Position numbers and translations under genes: made by a program
Part shown: positions 1 through 7,347 of the stretch, piece after piece
How the letters are laid out: the number at the start of each line of letters is the position of its first letter
Position numbering within the stretch: position 1 is the stretch's first letter
Assembly: GCA_017621905.1 (NCBI GenBank)
Contig: JAGASC010000308.1
Coordinates: forward strand, 1 to 20,657
Source of the DNA: Roseburia sp.
GTDB lineage: Bacteria > Bacillota > Clostridia > Lachnospirales > Lachnospiraceae
Reading direction: 5' to 3'
Length of the DNA stretch: 20,657 nt
Notes under the pieces: generated by a model
Database searches by the model: none
The model's input: the letters and a program-made list of their open reading frames with translations, nothing else
What the model was told of the DNA's origin: nothing

Positions 1-414
1 AATGATGATACGGCTGCTGCCGCCGCGGCAAGATTGTTAAGAAATGTTAAGGTTGCGGCCTATATTCAAGAGCGTATAGAGGAACGTCAAAAGCGCACCG
101 AAGTCACACAAGATATGGTTATCAACGAACTTGCTGCAATAGCGTTTGCAAAGGCAACGGATTATGCAGAGGTTGTGAATGGCTTTGTGCGAATTAAAGA
201 TACAGCCCGGCTGTCTGACAAACAGATCAGCGCCATCGCCGGAATAAAAGAAGGGGCAAACGGCATTGAAATTAAGATGAATGATAAAGAGAAAGCCCTG
301 GAACTATTAGGGCGGCATCTTGGCATGTTTAAAGATAAAGTGGAAGTGTCTGGCATTCAAGAGGAGAAAAATAAACTTGATGCTATTCTGGAACAGATGC
401 GTGGTGATGGATAG
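1..414 (+). CDS. terS: Terminase small subunit (5' partial)
   Basis: DNA-recognition subunit of the phage packaging motor. The reading frame is open from base 1 (Asn-Asp-Asp-Thr then an Ala run, then ARLLRN), so the true start lies left of the window. The motif ARLLRN followed by VKVAAYIQERIEER is the conserved segment just after the N-terminal helix-turn-helix of Terminase_2-type small subunits, which means about 40-60 N-terminal residues carrying the DNA-binding domain are missing. The C-terminal half is helical and charged and ends in the usual large-subunit-interacting tail. Its TAG stop shares one base with the GTG start of the large subunit, the usual translationally coupled terS-terL pair. 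An internal TTG at 34 could be read as a start, but the conserved motif upstream of it shows it is not. Family call is from motif and position. Confidence 0.85.
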   Translation, partial: NDDTAAAAAARLLRNVKVAAYIQERIEERQKRTEVTQDMVINELAAIAFAKATDYAEVVNGFVRIKDTARLSDKQISAIAGIKEGANGIEIKMNDKEKALELLGRHLGMFKDKVEVSGIQEEKNKLDAILEQMRGDG

Positions 415-1772
415 TGAGTGAAGAAAAATTACTACTGTCAGGCAAATATAAGGCATTTCTTCGGTGCAATGCTCCGGTGGAGTTCCTGGAAGGCACAACG
501 GCGGCAGGCAAGACTACAGTTGGGATATTTAAATTTATGCTTAAAGTAGCGGAGTCGCCCAAGAAGCTCCATATTTTGGCGGCCAAAGACACCGGTACCG
601 CAGAAAAGAATATCATCAATAAAGATTTAGGTATTATAGATGATTTTGGTGTACTCACAGAATATAACGGCAATGGAACTAAGGATGAAAAAATACCGCA
701 TATCCTGTTTCACACGTCCCAGGGAGACAAAGTGATCTATGTCATGGGCTACGGAGATAAGAAAAAGTGGCAGAAAGCTCTCGGCGGACAATATGGCTGT
801 CTATACATTGATGAGATAAACACGGCAGACATCGACTTTGTTCGAGAAGCTGCCATGCGATGCGATTACATGATGGCCACGCTGAATCCCGATGATCCGA
901 ACCTGGAGGTGTATAAAGAATATATCAATTGTTCTAGGCCTCTTCCAGAGTGGAAATATGAAACACCACAAGAAATAATAGACAAATTAAAAGAAGAACC
1001 AAAGCCCGGATGGGTGCATTGGTTCTTTTCTTTTGCGCATAACCTTGGACTTCCGGCTGAAAAGCTGGAGAAGATCATGGCCAATACGCCGAAAGGCACA
1101 AAGATTTGGAAAAACAAGATACAGGGCCTGCGAGGAAAAGCAACTGGTCTTATCTTTCCGAACTTTGACCGTAAAAAACACGTGGTCACAGCTGCATGGG
1201 TAAAACAACAGATGGCAGCTGGAAAGCTGAGATTCAAGAAATTTACTGCCGGACTAGATACGTCTTACTCTTCTAAGTCGCCAGATACTATTGCAATGAT
1301 ATTCCAGGGAATTACAGAAGATAGGAAACTGATTACTCTGGCAGAGAAAGTTTACAGCAATGCAGATTTGGACACACCATTGGCACCATCAGATACGGCG
1401 GTAAAACTTGTTGCGTTTTTGGAACAGTGCCGAAAAGACTGGGGATTTGCCAAAGATGTGTTCATTGACAATGCGGACCAAGGAACCATTACGGAGCTCC
1501 GGAAGTACAAGCGCCTACATGGATGCTTATATAATTTCTTTGATTCATATAAAAAACTGGAAATTCTGGACCGTATCAAGCTGCAACTTGGATGGATTCA
1601 ACAGGGCTGCTATTTGGTCGTAGATACCTGTACGGAGCATATAAGCGAGTTAGAGCGATACAGCTGGGACGATGAGAAGGACAAGCCGGAGGATCGCAAT
1701 GACCATACAATAAACAGCTCCCAATATTCCTGGATACCGTACAGGAATTTGATTGGATTTGAGGAGGATTAA
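414..1772 (+). CDS. terL: Terminase large subunit (ATPase and nuclease)
   Basis: Motor ATPase and headful or cos nuclease that pumps phage DNA into the procapsid through the portal. The 452 aa protein is full length for the PBSX/SPP1 (Terminase_3 plus nuclease) type. Visible motifs: Walker A GTTAAGKT at residues 27-34; Walker B CLYIDE with D133-E134; the coupling motif ATLNPDDPN shortly after; then a RNase H-like nuclease with acidic residues D282 (GLDTSYSS), D352 (VFIDNAD) and D430-H431 (RNDH). All catalytic elements are present, so the gene looks functional. The GTG start overlaps the terS stop by one base (TAGTG). The GAGGAGG near its 3' end serves as ribosome site for the portal gene four bases downstream. 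Confidence 0.95.
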   Translation: MSEEKLLLSGKYKAFLRCNAPVEFLEGTTAAGKTTVGIFKFMLKVAESPKKLHILAAKDTGTAEKNIINKDLGIIDDFGVLTEYNGNGTKDEKIPHILFHTSQGDKVIYVMGYGDKKKWQKALGGQYGCLYIDEINTADIDFVREAAMRCDYMMATLNPDDPNLEVYKEYINCSRPLPEWKYETPQEIIDKLKEEPKPGWVHWFFSFAHNLGLPAEKLEKIMANTPKGTKIWKNKIQGLRGKATGLIFPNFDRKKHVVTAAWVKQQMAAGKLRFKKFTAGLDTSYSSKSPDTIAMIFQGITEDRKLITLAEKVYSNADLDTPLAPSDTAVKLVAFLEQCRKDWGFAKDVFIDNADQGTITELRKYKRLHGCLYNFFDSYKKLEILDRIKLQLGWIQQGCYLVVDTCTEHISELERYSWDDEKDKPEDRNDHTINSSQYSWIPYRNLIGFEED

Positions 1773-1776
1773 GAAA

Positions 1777-3372
1777 GTGGGTGTGATAAAGAAATTGAGC
1801 GAGAATATTAAACGAGGAATCCGGAGCTGGCTAAATGTGGTTCCGGCCAGTCCATATAATATCCAGATAAATGAGGTATTGGATTTTGAAACCAATGCTA
1901 TACGCAACCGCATCTGGTACCGTGGTGACAGCAATGAGCTGGAGCAGATGTATCAGCAGACCCCGGAGTACGCAGATAAGTATAAATTCTGGGCAAGCAG
2001 GTGCACACCTGGAATGGAGATGCGAAAAATACACACCGGTCTTCCAGGATTGATTGTAAGGACCCTGGTGTCAGTTGTTTTAAATGACATGAACGATTTT
2101 GAATTTCCAGGCGGCGGGTCTCACGAGACGACCTGGAAAGAGATTGCAAAAAGCAATAAATTCCAAAAGAAAATGGAAAAGGCGTTGAAAGAAGCACTTT
2201 ATATTGGCGATGGGGCATTTAAAGTCACAATTGACACCGGAATCAGTGAATACCCTATCCTGGAATGGTACCCGGGAGAACGTATAGAGATAATTCGGCA
2301 GCGGGATCGAGTTCGTGAGATTGTGTTTAAGACAGCCTATATAGCATCGGGAAAGCAGTACGTGTTAAATGAGCGGTACGGATACGGCTACATAAGGAAT
2401 GAACTGTATTTGGACAATGAAATAGTGGACATCAAAAGCATTGAGGCAACCAGTACTTTGTCGGACTGGACATTTGACAAGACGCTTATGTTGGCAGTTC
2501 CTTTACAGATATACGAGTCAACCAAGTATGAAGGGAGAGGTGGCTCTATTTTTGATGGCAAGCTGGACAGCTTTGACGCTTACGATGAGGCCTGGTCTCA
2601 GTGGATGGACGCGCTTCGCGCCGGAAGAGCCAAGACCTATATTCCGGAATGTCTGGTGCCGCACGATCCGGAGACAGGAAAACTTTTAAAACCCAATCCT
2701 TTTGATAACCGATATTTTGCAGCGGATAATGACATGGGCGAGAAGGCAGAGAACAAGGTCAATACAGATCAGCCGTCTATTCCACATGAAAGTTATCTGG
2801 CATCCTACTGTACTGCGCTGGATTTGTGTTTGCAGGGGGTAATCAGCCCGTCTACTTTAGGTATCGATGTGAAGAAGCTGGATAATGCCGAGGCGCAGCG
2901 AGAAAAGGAAAAGACGACGCTTTACACGAGAAATGCCATTATTGAAGCATTGCAGGAAGCCCTGCCGGAACTGGTAAATGTGTCAATCAATGCATATAAC
3001 CTGCTTATGAATCAGCCGGTCGAGGAGATTAAAGCAGATATTTCGTTTGGTGAGTACGCAAACCCGTCCTTTGAAAGCCAGGTGGAGACTGTCGGAAAAG
3101 GAAAGACGCAGGGCATTATGTCCATTGAAGCGGCAATAGAAGAGCTTTATGGAGATAGCAAAGATGATGCATGGAAGAAAGAAGAGATCGCCAGACTGAA
3201 AGCAGAGCAAGGCATTGCAAAGGTGGAAGAACCCGGAGTGAATCAGTCAGCGGGCGAGTTTCAATTGAAAGGATTTTCTGCGGGAGGTGCTGCGAATGCA
3301 GGTAAAGGTAATGAATCGGGTATATCAAATGAGCCAGAAGGAATATCAGGGGCTTCTGCAGGTGGCAAGTGA
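1777..3372 (+). CDS. Portal protein (SPP1 gp6-like)
   Basis: Dodecameric portal that sits at one capsid vertex, nucleates head assembly and docks the terminase. At 531 aa it has the usual length for SPP1/A118-type portals, and it directly follows terL. Recognisable portal features include the N-terminal clip/wing region, the segment IYESTKYEGRGGSIFDGK, and the conserved crown-stem segment LGIDVKKLDNAEAQREKEKTT near residues 365-385, followed by a helical Glu/Lys-rich tail. I chose the GTG at 1777 because GAGGAGG ends nine bases before it; a TTG at 1753 is open in frame but lies inside terL without a ribosome site. The 3' end overlaps the next small gene by 77 bases in another frame. Confidence 0.9.
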   Translation: MGVIKKLSENIKRGIRSWLNVVPASPYNIQINEVLDFETNAIRNRIWYRGDSNELEQMYQQTPEYADKYKFWASRCTPGMEMRKIHTGLPGLIVRTLVSVVLNDMNDFEFPGGGSHETTWKEIAKSNKFQKKMEKALKEALYIGDGAFKVTIDTGISEYPILEWYPGERIEIIRQRDRVREIVFKTAYIASGKQYVLNERYGYGYIRNELYLDNEIVDIKSIEATSTLSDWTFDKTLMLAVPLQIYESTKYEGRGGSIFDGKLDSFDAYDEAWSQWMDALRAGRAKTYIPECLVPHDPETGKLLKPNPFDNRYFAADNDMGEKAENKVNTDQPSIPHESYLASYCTALDLCLQGVISPSTLGIDVKKLDNAEAQREKEKTTLYTRNAIIEALQEALPELVNVSINAYNLLMNQPVEEIKADISFGEYANPSFESQVETVGKGKTQGIMSIEAAIEELYGDSKDDAWKKEEIARLKAEQGIAKVEEPGVNQSAGEFQLKGFSAGGAANAGKGNESGISNEPEGISGASAGGK

Positions 3373-3517
3373 GCAGGTTCCCTTTGGCGTTTATGCAATT
3401 GAGAAGCAGGACTATGCAGAATTGCGTTGCGATAAGTGCAAGAGCGTGACAAAGCTAAAGAATCTGATGCGGCAGTTCAAGGCGCAAGGCTTTAAAGTGC
3501 ATGCGAATGGAAGGTAA
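3296..3517 (+). CDS. Small phage protein overlapping the portal gene
   Basis: Unrecognised 73 aa protein encoded between the portal and minor capsid genes. The first 77 bases lie inside the 3' end of the portal gene in the +1 frame. The ATG at 3296 is chosen because GGGAGG at 3282-3287 is eight bases upstream; ATGs at 3311 and 3329 are in frame but have weaker sites. The protein is basic and probably folded: a SQKEYQGLLQVA helix, a VPFGVYAIEK strand region, one CxxC pair (RCDKC), and a C-terminal helix-strand ending KAQGFKVHANG. With a single CxxC it might bind metal only as a dimer. Position suggests a structural or assembly accessory, but function is unknown. Confidence 0.65.
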   Translation: MQVKVMNRVYQMSQKEYQGLLQVASEQVPFGVYAIEKQDYAELRCDKCKSVTKLKNLMRQFKAQGFKVHANGR

Positions 3518-3522
3518 AGCTG

Positions 3523-5160
3523 ATGGCAGAATATGATATTACGGCAGCTTTTCAAGTAATAGAAAATGAACTAATGGCTTCAATGGTTCGTAACATGAAA
3601 AGGCATAGGCTGGAAGAAATCGACGAAGACAAGCAGTGGACTATGTGGCAGGCAGAACAGCTGAAGGCTCTGGAAAAATACAAGAAGGAAAATCAGAAAA
3701 AGTACGAGAGACAGTTCCAGAGCATTAACAAAGAAATTGAGACATTGATACGGCAGTCCAGAGCTGACGGAAATATGCAGCAGGAAATAGAAATCTTAAA
3801 GGCCATTAAGAATGGTTTCACTGGAGCGAATAAAGTCAGCAAAGGAATGGCGGCCGAATTCTTCAAACTTAATGAGAGAAAGTTAGAGGCTTTAATAAAA
3901 GCAACAACGCAGGATATGCAGCGAGCAGAAATTGCAGTTTTGCGAAAGGCAAATGATGATTATCGGAAAGCAATATTCAATGCCCAGGTATATGCCAATA
4001 CCGGTGCTGGTACGTATGAAAAAGCTGTAGACATGGCTACAAAGGATATGCTCTCCCGGGGGCTGAATTGCGTGGAATATGCTAATGGAGCAAGGCATAC
4101 ATTGGCCGATTATGCCGACATGGCTATCCGTACTGCCAGTAAGCGGGCTTACCTGCAAGGTGAAGGCGAGAAACGACAGGAATGGGGAATCCACACGGTT
4201 ATTGTGAATAAGCGGGGAAATCCGTGCCCGAAGTGCTTGCCATTTTGTGGCAAGGTACTGATTGACGATGTGTGGAGTGGTGGTAAAAAAGAAGAGGGAC
4301 CATATCCATTAATGAGCTATGCAGTTCGGTGCGGTTTGTATCATCCCAGATGCAAGGATAGCCATACTACATATTTCCCAGGAATATCTACCGCAGACGA
4401 TACCTGGACAAAAGAGGAGCTGGAGGCAGTTGGGCTTTCCGCTAATAAAGAAGCGAAGTTGCAATACGCAAAAAGGCAGGAAGAAAAATACGGAAGGCTT
4501 GCAAAATATTCTTTGGATGACGGTAACAAGAAGCAATACAGGAAAAAGCAAGCGGAATGGGAAGAAAAAGTAGAAAAACGCTATACTGTTACTGATGATA
4601 TTAAGGAGCACAGGGCAGACACTCCGCAAGCAATGGTTGAATTGGTAGATAAATATAGCAAAGATGAATTTGTTATATTAGATGATACGGCAGACGGAGC
4701 TTTTACCTATGATCAGGATAGGGATGCAGTCGTAATCAATACAAACCATCCACAGTATCCGTATTGCGATCAAAAAGAAGCGATGATTCACGAAATTGCG
4801 CATAGAATTGATCAGAACGAATTTGGAAGTCCAATGGATATGCAATTTTCGGAAGCAATTATCAAAACTGAAAAGAGGTTGATGGGAGAAAAGAGCAAAT
4901 ACAAGAAAATGTTTGAACCAGGAGGGAAACTAGAGTATAATGAACTCATTAGTGATATACTTGGTTGCATAACGGATAATGCTATTGTGGGCGGCGCCAG
5001 TCATGATTCTCAGTACATAGGGATACCAGGTTACACAGAACTGGAAGTTTTTGCAAACATATTTGCTGCACTGTACCAAGGTAGTGATGAAACAGTGAAA
5101 TTTATAAAAGAAGAACTTCAAGAAATCCATTCTGCATTCTTAAGGATAACAGGAGAGTAG
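3523..5160 (+). CDS. Minor capsid (MuF-like) protein with C-terminal zincin metalloprotease domain
   Basis: Two-part protein of 545 aa. Residues 1 to about 300 match the Phage_min_cap2/MuF-like minor head proteins that bind near the portal and are packaged in the virion: a long charged helical region, then the metal-binding motif C235-PK-C238...C242 and H274-PR-C277...H281. Residues about 345-545 are not part of the usual head protein. They carry HEIAHRID (H423, E424, H427), a classic HExxH zinc-peptidase signature, and 80 residues later TELEVFANIFAAL, which aligns in spacing and pattern with the EAEFFAEAF helix of anthrax lethal-factor-type (ATLF) peptidases; E506 or E508 is the likely third zinc ligand. 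ATG at 3523 has GGAAGG upstream. The first half is firm, the zincin call rests on motif and spacing, and effector delivery is inference. Confidence 0.85.
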   Translation: MAEYDITAAFQVIENELMASMVRNMKRHRLEEIDEDKQWTMWQAEQLKALEKYKKENQKKYERQFQSINKEIETLIRQSRADGNMQQEIEILKAIKNGFTGANKVSKGMAAEFFKLNERKLEALIKATTQDMQRAEIAVLRKANDDYRKAIFNAQVYANTGAGTYEKAVDMATKDMLSRGLNCVEYANGARHTLADYADMAIRTASKRAYLQGEGEKRQEWGIHTVIVNKRGNPCPKCLPFCGKVLIDDVWSGGKKEEGPYPLMSYAVRCGLYHPRCKDSHTTYFPGISTADDTWTKEELEAVGLSANKEAKLQYAKRQEEKYGRLAKYSLDDGNKKQYRKKQAEWEEKVEKRYTVTDDIKEHRADTPQAMVELVDKYSKDEFVILDDTADGAFTYDQDRDAVVINTNHPQYPYCDQKEAMIHEIAHRIDQNEFGSPMDMQFSEAIIKTEKRLMGEKSKYKKMFEPGGKLEYNELISDILGCITDNAIVGGASHDSQYIGIPGYTELEVFANIFAALYQGSDETVKFIKEELQEIHSAFLRITGE

Positions 5161-5164
5161 CAAC

Positions 5165-5353
5165 ATGTTAAAAAAAGAATTTATTGAGATGATGAAAAAC
5201 GATGAGGAACTCCAGGAATTAAAAAAGCAAGTATATGCCATAACAGGAAATCTTGCGGACATATCATTTCGTATAGGTGCGAAGTATACTTATGAAGAAT
5301 GGAAAGAACAATTAAGAGAAATTGTAAGAAAGCATGAAGCCACCAGCCAGTAA
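5165..5353 (+). CDS. Small protein after the zincin fusion; possible immunity or Nif11-like protein
   Basis: 62 aa charged, helical protein starting four bases after the minor capsid stop, with GGAGAG upstream of the ATG. No membrane segment and no cysteine. Two readings fit. First, by position: polymorphic-toxin systems usually place the immunity gene directly downstream of the toxin domain, and this gene sits right behind the metalloprotease domain. Second, by pattern: FIEMMKNDEELQELKKQ followed by LADISFRIGAKYTYEEW resembles the Nif11-like domain (an FxxKxxxDxELxxxL helix, then a Gly-aromatic-x-aromatic/Ser-xEE segment). Both are weak. The 3' end forms part of a terminator-like hairpin, and its TAA overlaps an ATG (TAATG) of a possible next ORF. 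Confidence 0.6.
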   Translation: MLKKEFIEMMKNDEELQELKKQVYAITGNLADISFRIGAKYTYEEWKEQLREIVRKHEATSQ

Positions 5354-5370
5354 TGACCGGTGGTATTTTT
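5339..5370 (+). terminator. Terminator-like hairpin at the 3' end of the 62 aa gene
   Basis: CCACC at 5340-5344 pairs with GGTGG at 5359-5363 (loop 14 bases; an alternative with ACCA-CC and one bulged G has a 10-base loop). It is followed by TATTTTT at 5364-5370. It straddles the stop codon of the 62 aa gene. Stem is short, so termination would be partial. Confidence 0.4.
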
Positions 5371-5484
5371 ATGCCAAATTATCAAAAGAATTTAGCACCC
5401 CCTACGGGTGTTATTTTTATGTCCGAAGACGTAAAACTACACGGAGACACCGGCGCACCAACTGTTCGTGCAGACAGCACATAA
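5353..5484 (+). CDS. Possible 43 aa small protein coupled by TAATG
   Basis: Uninterrupted ORF whose ATG overlaps the TAA of the preceding gene, so it needs no own ribosome site if translation reinitiates. Alternative in-frame ATGs lie at 5371 and 5419, each right after an ATTTTT run. The product has two similar segments, TGGIFMP and PTGVIFMSE, produced by the two hairpin-plus-ATTTTTATG units, and ends VKLHGDTGAPTVRADST. I do not recognise it. It could equally be chance coding between two hairpins; no signal or membrane segment is seen. Confidence 0.3.
   Translation: MTGGIFMPNYQKNLAPPTGVIFMSEDVKLHGDTGAPTVRADST
5393..5418 (+). terminator. Rho-independent terminator-like hairpin before the scaffold gene
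   Basis: An 8-bp stem, TAGCACCC at 5393-5400 with GGGTGTTA at 5406-5413 (one G-U pair), a 5-base loop CCTAC, then TTTTT ending at 5418. This is a better terminator than the hairpin 50 bases upstream. It sits in the middle of the structural operon, so it would attenuate rather than end transcription, or a promoter for the capsid genes follows it. Confidence 0.5.
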
Positions 5485-5531
5485 AAAACTGTAATAGAGA
5501 GACACTCTATAAACTGGAAAGGAGACCCAAA

Positions 5532-6143
5532 ATGAAAGGAAATGTATTACCGATGAACCTGCAATTTTTTGCAGAGTCAGGAAATGGCCAAGGAGTCAGT
5601 GGGGGAGGAACAGAGGTAACACCAGCAGGACAGGTGCAAACCCCAGAATTTGATTACGAAAAATTGGCCAGCATTATTTCTGGAAAGCAGTCCGCAGCAG
5701 AAGATACCGTGTTAAAGGGATACTTCAAGCAGCAAGGCTTATCGGAAGAGGAAATGAAACAGGCGATTTCAGCATTTAAGCAACAGAAAGCGGCAAGCCA
5801 GCCAGATGTTGGAGTACTGCAGACTCAGTTAACACAGGCACAGGCACTTGCGCAGCAAGCGCAGATTCAGAATGCAGCCACAATGATGGCTGTATCACTT
5901 GGAATCGATGCAAAAACAATCCCATACATACTCAGAATGGCAGACTTAAGCCAGGTAATGGGGCAGGATGGAAAAATCAACGACGAAACATTAAAGAATG
6001 CCTTAAATAAGGTTCTGGAAGACGTGCCTGCCTTAAAACCGCAGGCGTCCGGCAGTACTGGATTTGTTCAGGTCGGAGCAGGAAGTGGAAACCAGCAGCA
6101 GTCTACCAATGATGATGCCTTAAAGAAGGCGTTCGGATTATAA
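5532..6143 (+). CDS. Capsid scaffolding protein
   Basis: 203 aa internal scaffold that guides assembly of the capsid protein into a procapsid and is then removed. It lies immediately before the major capsid gene. The N-terminus MKGNVLPMNLQFFAE is a hallmark of scaffolds in Gram-positive phages. The middle (residues about 40-125) is helical and Gln/Ala-rich with coiled-coil character (LQTQLTQAQALAQQAQ), and the C-terminus is short and charged (NDDALKKAFGL), as expected for capsid-binding tails. The ATG at 5532 follows GGAAAGGAGA. The frame is open back to 5334, but the upstream part is Arg/Cys-rich translation of the hairpin region and is not conserved-looking. Confidence 0.85.
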   Translation: MKGNVLPMNLQFFAESGNGQGVSGGGTEVTPAGQVQTPEFDYEKLASIISGKQSAAEDTVLKGYFKQQGLSEEEMKQAISAFKQQKAASQPDVGVLQTQLTQAQALAQQAQIQNAATMMAVSLGIDAKTIPYILRMADLSQVMGQDGKINDETLKNALNKVLEDVPALKPQASGSTGFVQVGAGSGNQQQSTNDDALKKAFGL

Positions 6144-6163
6144 AGAAAGAGAGGAAATGAAAC

Positions 6164-7048
6164 ATGGCAGTATATGATTACGCTACAACATTCACACAGC
6201 TCCTTCAGCAGAAATATGCGAAGGAATTATGCTCCGATGCACTTGCACAGAGCAATCAACAGGTAAAATTCATTAATGCACAGACTATTAAGCTTCCGAG
6301 AATGACCGTGTCTGGTTATAAAGACCACACGAGAACCGCAGGCTTTAATGCAGGAACCATGAGCAATGACTGGGAGGCTAAGAAACTGGAACATGACAGA
6401 GATGTGGAGTTCTGGATTGACCCGATGGATATTGATGAGACAAATCTGACATTGTCCGTTGCGAATATTCAGAACACCTTCGAAACGGAGCAGGCTATTC
6501 CAGAAAAAGATTCCTATCGTTTCTCCAAACTTCATTCAGAGTTAACCAATTTTTCTGGTCGTATCGACGCAACCGTGATTGATGCCGCAAACTTCCTTGA
6601 AGTGTTTGACGCAGAAATGGCAATTATGGATGAGGCGGGGGTTCCAGAGGAAGGAAGAATCCTTTATGTTACCCCGACCATGAGAAAAATCGTCAAAGAG
6701 GCAGAGGGTATTCAGCGTATGATTACCGTTAATACGCCTTCTACAATCAACCGTAAGGTTCACAGTCTGGACGATGTAACCATAAAAATGGTTCCAGCAG
6801 CCAGAATGAAGACAAAATACGACTTCACAGAAGGTTGCGTGGCAGCAGAAGATGCGAAGCAGATCAACTGGATTCTGATTCACACATCTTGCGTGGTATG
6901 TCGCGATAAGTACAGCTATATTAAGCTGTTTACGCCGGGTACCGACAGTCGCACCGCAGATGGATATCTGTATCAGAATCGTAATTACGGAGACCTTTTC
7001 CTTTTGGAGAAAAAAGTAGAAGGTTGTTCGATGAACGTGGAAGCATAG
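6164..7048 (+). CDS. Major capsid protein
   Basis: 294 aa coat protein forming the icosahedral shell, expected to have the HK97 fold. It directly follows the scaffold. The sequence has the N-terminal helix MAVYDYATTFTQLLQQKYAKEL, a conserved IKLPRMTVSGYKDHTRTAGFNAG segment (early beta region), then WIDPMDIDETN and the late P-domain/A-domain parts with YVTPTMRKIVKEAEGIQR and the C-terminal strand LYQNRNYGDLFLLEKK. There is no protease gene and no sign of an N-terminal delta domain, consistent with a separate scaffold and no prohead cleavage. Strong GAGAGG site before the ATG; probably the most highly translated gene here. Family identity is firm by context, sub-family is not. Confidence 0.9.
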   Translation: MAVYDYATTFTQLLQQKYAKELCSDALAQSNQQVKFINAQTIKLPRMTVSGYKDHTRTAGFNAGTMSNDWEAKKLEHDRDVEFWIDPMDIDETNLTLSVANIQNTFETEQAIPEKDSYRFSKLHSELTNFSGRIDATVIDAANFLEVFDAEMAIMDEAGVPEEGRILYVTPTMRKIVKEAEGIQRMITVNTPSTINRKVHSLDDVTIKMVPAARMKTKYDFTEGCVAAEDAKQINWILIHTSCVVCRDKYSYIKLFTPGTDSRTADGYLYQNRNYGDLFLLEKKVEGCSMNVEA

Positions 7049-7058
7049 GAGGTGGAAT

Positions 7059-7346
7059 ATGCGGGCAGTAAAGGGAAATAAAGAGTATGTCATTGAAGAG
7101 GCCCAGAAGAAATCCTACCAGGATGCAGGCTTCGACATATACAGCAACAATGGCAACATTATTGCTTATGGCAGAGGAAAGACGGTTCCGTACGAGGATT
7201 ATGCCGCTCTGAAAGCTGAAAACGAGCAGTATAAAGCTCGAATCGCAGAGTTAGAGGAGGCTGCTAAAGAGCCAATTCAGGAATCTGCTGAGCAGAGTGT
7301 AGCTGCAAATAAAGCAAAGAAAGCCGGTCAGAAAGCAGGTGAGTAA
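7059..7346 (+). CDS. Small coiled-coil protein of the head-neck region
   Basis: 95 aa protein between the major capsid gene and the head-tail connector, with GGAGG before the ATG at 7059. The N-terminal 45 residues look like a small beta-containing domain (YVIEEAQKKSYQDAGFDIYS, then IIAYGRGKTVPYEDY). A coiled coil follows (YAALKAENEQYKARIAELEE), then a disordered Ala/Lys/Gln tail. It resembles small proteins often found after the coat gene in Clostridia phages whose role is unknown; a capsid-associated or assembly role is inferred from place only. Its 3' end overlaps the connector gene region, with an AGGTGA ribosome site inside it. Confidence 0.75.
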   Translation: MRAVKGNKEYVIEEAQKKSYQDAGFDIYSNNGNIIAYGRGKTVPYEDYAALKAENEQYKARIAELEEAAKEPIQESAEQSVAANKAKKAGQKAGE

Positions 7347-7347
7347 G

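Noticed and set aside
5393..5418. Hairpin as end of a transcription unit before a separate capsid operon
   Set aside because: No convincing -35/-10 pair is visible between 5419 and 5531, so I list it as an attenuator-like structure rather than an operon border.
5334..5531. N-terminal extension of the scaffold frame
   Set aside because: Translation is Arg/Cys/Tyr-rich across hairpins, and the scaffold has a clear ribosome site and family-typical N-terminus at 5532.
6542..7093. 183-codon open frame on the - strand
   Set aside because: Lies wholly opposite the major capsid gene, has a Cys/His/Phe-rich low-complexity product typical of antisense translation, and no ribosome site or neighbours on that strand.
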